Below are positions 58,299 through 64,000 of a stretch of 64,000 nucleotides of DNA, piece after piece (the first letter of the stretch is position 1; every line of letters begins with the position of its first letter). The stretch spans positions 161,925 to 225,924 of the forward strand of contig NZ_FZNT01000009.1 in the NCBI RefSeq assembly GCF_900188235.1. Direction: 5' to 3'. The notes under the pieces are model-generated. The model saw only the letters and a program-made list of their open reading frames with translations. It was not told the DNA's origin and searched no databases. The position numbers were made by a program, and so were the translations under genes. This DNA is from Lutibacter agarilyticus (GTDB lineage: Bacteria > Bacteroidota > Bacteroidia > Flavobacteriales > Flavobacteriaceae).

Positions 58299-59954
58299 AT
58301 GTTAAAAATGAAAAAAAATGTTTCAATACTTATTTGTTTTATAATAAGTTTCATGTTTTCAGTTTCTGGAAATTGTCAAAATCAACAAAAATCGAAACCC
58401 AATATCATCTTTATTATGGCAGATGATTTAGGTTGGACAGATTTAAGTTCATCTAATACCAGTTTGGATAATGGGTCTAAATATTATGAAAGTCCTAATA
58501 TAGATGAATTGGCAAAGCAAGGGAAGTCTTTTACCTATGCTTATACACAGCAAAACTGTCAACCTACTCGGGCAGCACTTCATTCAGGGCAATATGCCAC
58601 AGGACCACAAAACGGAGTGTATAATGTAGGTAGCCTTAAAAGAGCTTCAAAAGGAGATACTACACCTATCATTCCTCATACTCAAAACAATTATTTAAAA
58701 GAGGAATGTGTATCTATGTTTGAAACCCTAAAAACAGTTGGTTATCACACTGCATGGTTTGGAAAGTTTCATGCAATTAAATTGGGAGAGCAAGCTAAAA
58801 GTTATTTAGGTGTTGATTATAATTTGGCACTACATAAAGAAACTAAAGCTACCGTAAATGGAGTAAACGTTAAAAATGAATTTTTCGCACAAAATGATGA
58901 TGCCAATGGTTGGACCTTTGAGATTGAAGAATTAAAACCTTATGCACAACCATACAATGCTACTTACATTAAAAATGTTTTAGAACCAATGAAAAATGGA
59001 AATGATCCATGGTTATTGGAAGGTACACCTAAGCACCTTACTGATGCCTTGGGTGATGCTGTGGTTGACTATATCAAAGACAGGTCGCAAGAAAAAGAGC
59101 CGTTTTTTGCATATATTCCTTTTCATGCAGTTCATGTAAGCATTCTTCCTCGTCCTGATTTAGAAGCTAAATATAAAGCAAAAACATCACAAGATCCACG
59201 TCATACAGATGCTGAATACGCTGCATTTGTTGAGCTTTTAGATCAAACAGTTGGGCGAATTTTAAATGCCTTAGAAGATCCTAATGGAGATGGTAATACC
59301 CAAGATGGTATTGCTGAAAATACACTAGTTGTTTTCTATTCAGATAATGGAGGTTTTATGGGACCTACTGATAACACCCCATTGCGTTTAAGAAAAGGAA
59401 CATATTATGAAGGTGGTGTTCGTGTACCTTTGATTTTTAGATATCCAGGTGTTATTACACCCAATACAGTGAACACTACCCAAGAAGTTCATACCATTGA
59501 TTTTTATCCTACGCTAGCCGATATTGCAGGGGTAAAACTTCCTGATCCTCAAATGCATGAAATTGATGGAAAGTCAGTTGCACCTGTTTTAAGAGAGGAA
59601 ACAGAAGCTCTTAATGATAAAAAGGAGTTGTATTGGCATTTTCCAGGATATATGGATGTGCGAAACATGCCGCAATCAGTCATTCATTATAGACATACCA
59701 ACAATCAGCATTATAAATTGTTCTATCGCTATGAAGATGACTCTTATGAGCTATATAATTTGAGTAAAGATATAGGTGAAAAAACCAATCTTTTGGAAGG
59801 AAAACCAAGCAGAGGAACGCTTAATTTAGCGAAGAAAATGAATAGTAAACTTCAAAAGTGGCTAATTCAAAGGAATGCTCCTACAGGAACTTGGGCTAAA
59901 AATGGAGAGAAAGTACCATATCCTCAAAAAAAAGGTATTAAAAAATATAAATAA
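58299..59954 (+). CDS. S1-family sulfatase (arylsulfatase A-like)
   Basis: This 551-residue exported sulfatase has a signal peptide ending near GNCQ; ATG 58308 is an alternative start three codons in. Motifs are FIMADDLGWTDLSSSN, CQPTRAALHSGQYATGPQNG (formylglycine C87, R91), AWFGKFHA and YSDNGGFMG. The CQPTR form of the signature is less common than C(S/A)PSR but keeps the required Cys, Pro and Arg. An insertion with LEDPNGDGNTQDGIAENT lies before the metal-binding SDNGG. The C-terminal tail is Lys-rich. The likely site is the periplasm. Confidence 0.9.
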   Translation: MLKMKKNVSILICFIISFMFSVSGNCQNQQKSKPNIIFIMADDLGWTDLSSSNTSLDNGSKYYESPNIDELAKQGKSFTYAYTQQNCQPTRAALHSGQYATGPQNGVYNVGSLKRASKGDTTPIIPHTQNNYLKEECVSMFETLKTVGYHTAWFGKFHAIKLGEQAKSYLGVDYNLALHKETKATVNGVNVKNEFFAQNDDANGWTFEIEELKPYAQPYNATYIKNVLEPMKNGNDPWLLEGTPKHLTDALGDAVVDYIKDRSQEKEPFFAYIPFHAVHVSILPRPDLEAKYKAKTSQDPRHTDAEYAAFVELLDQTVGRILNALEDPNGDGNTQDGIAENTLVVFYSDNGGFMGPTDNTPLRLRKGTYYEGGVRVPLIFRYPGVITPNTVNTTQEVHTIDFYPTLADIAGVKLPDPQMHEIDGKSVAPVLREETEALNDKKELYWHFPGYMDVRNMPQSVIHYRHTNNQHYKLFYRYEDDSYELYNLSKDIGEKTNLLEGKPSRGTLNLAKKMNSKLQKWLIQRNAPTGTWAKNGEKVPYPQKKGIKKYK

Positions 59955-59969
59955 TAAATAATAAATAAA

Positions 59970-61418
59970 ATGAATTTTAAAAATCTGTTCATAGGTTTTA
60001 TAGCTTTGCTTACAATAGCTTGTAAAGATAATACTAAAGAAAACCAGCAAAGTACACAACCTAATCTCATATTCTTTTTAGCTGATGACCAAGATGTGTA
60101 TGATTATGGATGTTATGGAAATGAGAAAGTAAACACAGCAGCAGTTGACCAGTTAGCAAGAGAAGGTATGCTTTTTAACAATGCTTTTACTGCACAGGCT
60201 ATTTGCGCTCCAAGTAGATCTCAACTTTTGTCTGGTAAATACCCAGTTAAAAATGGATGTTTTGCAAATCATACCTCAGCTAAACCAGATTTAATAAGTG
60301 CAACAAAGCATCTGCGAAAATTAGGTTATGAAGTAGTACTTGCAGGAAAAAGCCATGTGAAGCCTTCTACCGTGTTTGATTGGGATAAAGAGTGGGAACC
60401 TGTACCTAAAGAAGGAGTACCAAGAGATTACATACCTTTAGATAGTATAGAAAACTATTTTAAAAACTCAAAAAAGCCTTTTTGTATGCTAATTGCTTCA
60501 AAATACCCTCATAGTACTTATTTTAAGGTGGAGAACGCAAATGCTGATGAAATCAAATTTTTTCCATTCAATGACGATAAAAAGAATGATCAGGAGTTTA
60601 TTAATAAAAAAGCAGGATATTATAAAAGTATAGAAGAAGATGGTAAACAATTAGAAAAAGTGTTGCAATATGTAGATACATATTTAAATGAGAATACATT
60701 TTTTATTTACAGTGCAGATCACGGTGTTTCTGGGAAATTTACAGTTAAAGATATTGGTTTAAAAGTACCATTTGTGGTGCGTTGGCCAAATGTGATTAAA
60801 GCTGGTTCAATAGCTAATCAATTAATTCATTATACCGATGTGCTTCCAACCTTTTTAGATATTGCAGGAGGAAAAGCCACAGCAGATATGGATGGTAAAA
60901 GCTTTTTACCAATTCTTAAAGGAGAAGATATTGAAATTAATAAATATGTATATGGAGTAAGAACCAACCAAAATATTTTAAATTCGGAAGTTTTTCCTTC
61001 ACGTATGATTCGTGATAAACAATATAAATACATTAGAAATTTTAATTCGTTAGAAGTTGTTGAACAGAATTTAACAGGAAAACCAAATGTAGATTACTTT
61101 ATTAAAAGAGGAGCAGAGCATTTTAAAAATGAACCTTTTGAAGAATTATACGACTTACAAAAAGATCCTTTTGAACAACAAAATTTAGCCAAAAACCCAG
61201 ATTATAAAGAGGTTAAAGAACGGTTGATAAAAGATCTATTTGTTTGGATGAAAGATCAAGGAGATTTTTTAAACAATCAAATAGGCAATATGCCCCTTAT
61301 TACTTCCAAAGGAAATAAAGGTTTTAAATTAGATAAAGACACTCCTAGACGAAAAATACCTGATTCTATAAAGAATACCTTGAAAGAAGAAAATTATTTA
61401 ATTATTAAACATTGGTAA
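59970..61418 (+). CDS. S1-family sulfatase lipoprotein
   Basis: This is a 482-residue sulfatase with lipobox cysteine C18 (LTIACKDNTKE). FLADDQDVYDYGCYG, CAPSRSQLLSGKYPVKNG (formylglycine C79, R83), LAGKSHVKPS and YSADHGVSGKF form the active site. It is of the heparan-sulfatase-like or sulfamidase-like type, as judged from the ADDQ start and short SADHG segment; I do not assign a subfamily. It begins 15 bases after the previous stop. Confidence 0.89.
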   Translation: MNFKNLFIGFIALLTIACKDNTKENQQSTQPNLIFFLADDQDVYDYGCYGNEKVNTAAVDQLAREGMLFNNAFTAQAICAPSRSQLLSGKYPVKNGCFANHTSAKPDLISATKHLRKLGYEVVLAGKSHVKPSTVFDWDKEWEPVPKEGVPRDYIPLDSIENYFKNSKKPFCMLIASKYPHSTYFKVENANADEIKFFPFNDDKKNDQEFINKKAGYYKSIEEDGKQLEKVLQYVDTYLNENTFFIYSADHGVSGKFTVKDIGLKVPFVVRWPNVIKAGSIANQLIHYTDVLPTFLDIAGGKATADMDGKSFLPILKGEDIEINKYVYGVRTNQNILNSEVFPSRMIRDKQYKYIRNFNSLEVVEQNLTGKPNVDYFIKRGAEHFKNEPFEELYDLQKDPFEQQNLAKNPDYKEVKERLIKDLFVWMKDQGDFLNNQIGNMPLITSKGNKGFKLDKDTPRRKIPDSIKNTLKEENYLIIKHW

Positions 61419-61441
61419 TAAATTATTTCATAAAAATACAT

Positions 61442-62857
61442 ATGATGAATTTTAAAAATAAATACATTTTAATTGTAACAACAATTTTAATTAGTTTTTC
61501 GTGCACAACGAAACAAAAATCAGAAAAAGCAGAGGCTTTAAAAAAGAAACCCAATGTTTTATTTATTGCCATTGATGATTTAAGAACTGAATTGGGGTGT
61601 TATGGAGCACCACAAGTAAAGTCGCCAAACATAGATCAATTGGCCCAAAATGCTCTTGTTTTTAACCGCGCCTATTGCAATGTTCCTGTATGTGGAGCTT
61701 CGAGAGCTAGTTTGCTTACAAGTATTCTGCCTACAAAAACACGTTTTATAGATTATAGAGCTAAGGCAGAAGAAGATGTTCCAAATGCTAAAACATTGCC
61801 TGGTGTCTTTAAAGAAGCAGGTTATACCACTATCTCTAACGGAAAGATTTTTCACTATAATAAAGATGTTCAGGATGCTAGTTGGAGTCAAAAACCTTGG
61901 ATGCCAACAGGAGGACATGCTGTAAGTTATGACCCTGCAACTAAAGAAGTACTTATGAAATCGGGTAATGGTCGCGTATACGAAGCTCCAGAAGTGGCAG
62001 ACAGTGTTTATCCTGATTATAAAATTGCACAAAAAACCATAAGTGATTTACGTGGTTTCAAAGAATCAGGAGAACCTTTCTTTATGGCTTGTGGATTTTT
62101 TCGTCCTCACATGCCTTTTTATGCACCTAAGAAATACTGGGATTTATATAATAGAGATTCTATTGAAATAGCTGAGAACCGTTATCTTCCTGAAAATGCT
62201 CCTAGTGCATTACGCGGTAGTGGCGAGTTTAAATCTTATAGTTTTGGAGAATATACACCTAATACCGATGAATTTCATAAAATGATGCGCCATGGATATT
62301 ATGCTTGTGTTAGCTATGTAGATCAGTTAGTTGGCGAGGTAATTACTGAACTTGAAAACCTTGGCTTAGCAGAGAATACTATTGTTGTTATTTGGGGAGA
62401 CCATGGTTGGCATTTGGGAGAACATGAGTTTTGGGGTAAGCACAATACCCTGCATAATGCCTTGCAAGTTCCTTTAATTGTAAAAGTACCAGGGAAAGCA
62501 ACAGGTAAACATACAGAAGCTTTGATTGAAAGCGTTGATATTTACCCTACACTTTGTGATTTAGCCAATGTGCCTACACCTGATTATATTATGGGTGAGA
62601 GTTTTAAATCAATTCTAGATGATCCTGAACAGTCTTTTAGAGAAAACGCTTATGCACGTTTTAAAGTGGCAGATGCCATAGTTACTGAAGATTTTACGTA
62701 TTCGTTGTATGAAAACGGAGAGGAGATGTTGTACAACCGTAAATTAGATCCTGAAGAAAATAAGAATGTTGCTGCTGATGCTAGCTACAAAAAGGTAATT
62801 GAACAAATGAGAAATGCGCTTAAAATAAAACAACAACAAGCAGTTAGTTATAAATAA
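61442..62857 (+). CDS. S1-family sulfatase lipoprotein (iduronate-2-sulfatase-like)
   Basis: This is a 471-residue sulfatase. ATG 61442 is chosen over an in-frame TTG at 61412 that would overlap the previous gene; it yields lipobox cysteine C21 (ISFSCTTKQK). [26 protein letters not shown] (formylglycine C84, R88), [28 protein letters not shown] and GDHGWHLGEHEFWGKHNTLH are S1_7-like and close to the enzyme at 56805. It is the last gene of the long operon; only an AT-rich gap and a terminator follow. Confidence 0.9.
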   Translation: MMNFKNKYILIVTTILISFSCTTKQKSEKAEALKKKPNVLFIAIDDLRTELGCYGAPQVKSPNIDQLAQNALVFNRAYCNVPVCGASRASLLTSILPTKTRFIDYRAKAEEDVPNAKTLPGVFKEAGYTTISNGKIFHYNKDVQDASWSQKPWMPTGGHAVSYDPATKEVLMKSGNGRVYEAPEVADSVYPDYKIAQKTISDLRGFKESGEPFFMACGFFRPHMPFYAPKKYWDLYNRDSIEIAENRYLPENAPSALRGSGEFKSYSFGEYTPNTDEFHKMMRHGYYACVSYVDQLVGEVITELENLGLAENTIVVIWGDHGWHLGEHEFWGKHNTLHNALQVPLIVKVPGKATGKHTEALIESVDIYPTLCDLANVPTPDYIMGESFKSILDDPEQSFRENAYARFKVADAIVTEDFTYSLYENGEEMLYNRKLDPEENKNVAADASYKKVIEQMRNALKIKQQQAVSYK

Positions 62858-63276
62858 ACAACAGCGGTTATAATTTAATACGAAATAAGATACTTCAAGC
62901 AAAGTTTTTTTATATAGCTTTTCGATTAAATAAGCTGTTTATAAATACTTCTATGTTTTTTAGAGTGTGAAGTAACGTCTTTTTAATTTTCAAAGGAAGA
63001 AAATAATTTTTACTGTTCTAAAGTAAAAAATGGACAATTGTATAACCTATTTAGGACTTTAAATTCAGGAATTATCAATAATTTTATAAAATAATTTATT
63101 TGAGTTCATTATTAAAGAAACATCTGTAATGAATGTTTTTTTGAGTTATTATTTCAGTTTTTCAAAATTTATCCGAAATAATAAAAATGAGAAATTTTTA
63201 AAGTTAAGGTTTTAAGGAGAGATTCTTAAAAATGTTTTTTTAATAAAATAATAATTATTTTATTAATGATTTGGTT
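62858..63276. other. AT-rich intergenic stretch after the last sulfatase
   Basis: This is about 420 bases with many short A and T runs and no credible reading frame on either strand. Together with the following terminator and promoter it forms a gap of 718 bases that marks the downstream border of the enzyme cluster. I see no RNA gene or mobile-element end in it. Confidence 0.55.
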
Positions 63277-63312
63277 AAAAAAAGGAATCTGAAAGGATTC
63301 CTTTTTTTTTTT
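63277..63312 (+). terminator. Rho-independent terminator at the downstream border of the PUL
   Basis: AAAGGAATC and GATTCCTTT pair around TGAAAG, and the T run after the stem is about ten bases long. It is some 420 bases past the last sulfatase stop, so the operon transcript would have a long 3' tail. Confidence 0.85.
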
Positions 63313-63429
63313 ATTAGTAATGTAGATTGTTTTTATACAATGTTAATTATATGAATAATATTAAATTTAGTTATAATATTAGGTGTTTTTTTATGTAAAA
63401 TCAAACTTTTATTTTCAATATGAAAGGAT

Positions 63430-63468
63430 AGTACAGGACGGTTTTTGGGGATGAAGGGGCTAAATTTG
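63430..63468 (+). promoter_or_regulatory. AGTACAGGAC box plus perfect -7 element upstream of lutA (site 7)
   Basis: ATAGTACAGGAC ends at 63439, followed by TTTTTG and by TAAATTTG at 63461-63468, a perfect TAnnTTTG match 28 bases from the A of ACAGGA. This is the same geometry as at the susC promoter. The downstream gene starts 107 bases after the -7 box. Confidence 0.65.
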
Positions 63469-63575
63469 TTTCTGATTAAAATTTAAAGCCTGTAAAAGAA
63501 TAAAAATATTAGAGTAGTAATTAGAATTTCTATTTTAAATGGAAATATTTTACAATAAAAATTAATTAACAACAA

Positions 63576-64000
63576 ATGAAAGTAGGATTATTTATACCGT
63601 GTTACATCAATCAATTGTATCCTCAAGTGGCAATTGCAACGTTGGAACTATTGGAAAAGCTAGGAGTTGATGTTTATTATCCAACAGGTCAAACGTGTTG
63701 CGGGCAACCTCTAGGAAATTCAGGATACGAGGAAGATTCAAAAGGTGCTTGCCAGGTTTTTGTAGAAAATTTTAAAGAATACGATTATATAGTTGGACCT
63801 TCAGGAAGTTGTATTTACCACGTAAAACATCATTTTGATATTTTAGAACAAACACCGGAAGTAATAAAAGTACGTAACAATGCCTATGAGTTATGTGAAT
63901 TTATAGTGAAAGTATTGGGTAAAACTGATATTGGCGCTTCATTTCCGCATAAAGTAGGTTTACATAAAAGTTGTCATGGGTTGCGTGGCTTAAAATTGGG
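63576..64000 (+). CDS. lutA: LutA/YkgE-like Fe-S oxidoreductase subunit (3' end outside window)
   Basis: The ATG at 63576 opens a frame that is still open at the window end (141 complete codons). The start KVGLFIPCYINQLYPQVAIA, then PTGQTCCGQPLGNSGY, YIVGPSGSCIYHVKHHF and LHKSCHGLRG, matches the cysteine-rich CCG domains of LutA (YkgE). That protein, with LutB and LutC, oxidises L-lactate to pyruvate in the cytoplasm. Visible cysteines in the TCCGQP and KSCHG motifs are the expected Fe-S or heterodisulfide-type ligands. Its promoter carries the same box as the PUL operons. L-Lactate is a product of L-lactaldehyde from rhamnose breakdown, which makes the link sensible. The lutBC genes would be expected next but are outside. 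Confidence 0.85.
   Translation, partial: MKVGLFIPCYINQLYPQVAIATLELLEKLGVDVYYPTGQTCCGQPLGNSGYEEDSKGACQVFVENFKEYDYIVGPSGSCIYHVKHHFDILEQTPEVIKVRNNAYELCEFIVKVLGKTDIGASFPHKVGLHKSCHGLRGLKL

Noticed and set aside
61580..62032. 150-codon minus-strand frame inside the last sulfatase gene
   Set aside because: It lies fully opposite a well-supported sulfatase with intact motifs; its Cys/Ser/Ile-rich composition is that of an antisense shadow.

Overview
The window looks like one continuous polysaccharide utilization locus (PUL) from a marine member of the Flavobacteriaceae. The evidence is AT-rich DNA, tandem SusC/SusD pairs, a type IX secretion (T9SS) C-terminal sorting domain, Bacteroidota-type TAnnTTTG promoter boxes and many lipoprotein signal peptides. 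Every convincing gene lies on the + strand. The gene set points to a sulfated, rhamnose- and uronate-rich polysaccharide, most likely the green-algal polymer ulvan. It includes three GH78 and one GH106 alpha-L-rhamnosidase-type enzymes, a BNR-propeller lyase with PL25-like catalytic spacing, two heparinase-like lyases resembling PL40, an alginate_lyase-domain protein (PL38-like), GH39, GH43, two GH2, GH5, nine S1-type sulfatases, an esterase and L-rhamnose mutarotase. The ulvan assignment is inferred from family content and is not shown directly by the sequence.

Layout: 1-4171 is the end of an upstream operon (partial GH78, BNR-propeller lyase, GH39), closed by a terminator. 5076-16012 is the uptake operon (SusC, SusD, SusC, SusD, SusE/DUF1735-like lipoprotein), also closed by a terminator. 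16367-19553 holds GH5 and a sulfatase. 19643-23428 holds a carbohydrate-binding-like protein, a nucleoside-hydrolase-like lipoprotein and a sulfatase, closed by a terminator. 23631-26348 holds the alginate_lyase-domain protein, RhaM and an esterase. 26477-36456 holds an unassigned alpha/alpha-barrel-like protein, two tandem GH78, GH43 and a sulfatase, followed by a terminator and one more sulfatase to 38140. 38290-44550 holds GH2 and a T9SS-targeted PL40-like lyase. 44752-62857 holds GH2, GH106, a sulfatase, a second PL40-like lyase, a serpin and four sulfatases. At 63576 a LutA-like lactate-oxidation gene begins and runs off the window.

Proposed workflow (inference from families): surface lyases cut the polymer, SusCD pairs import oligomers, periplasmic sulfatases, rhamnosidases, xylosidase-type and GH2 enzymes trim them, RhaM equilibrates the released L-rhamnose, and the Lut-type gene may oxidise L-lactate made from rhamnose.

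The two most notable observations are: (i) a box, consensus AGTACAGGA(T/C)A, that occurs seven times, always on the + strand and always ahead of the first gene of a proposed transcription unit, with a TAnnTTTG-like box about 20 bases downstream. In four cases it lies 63-67 bases before the chosen start codon. It looks like a shared activator or promoter element that ties the PUL to the lactate gene. (ii) A secreted inhibitory-type serpin whose C-terminal extension resembles the plug segment of a SusC/TonB-dependent receptor, encoded between a lyase and sulfatases. No regulator, sulfatase-maturing enzyme, GH88/GH105 unsaturated uronyl hydrolase, RNA gene, insertion sequence or CRISPR array was recognised in the window.
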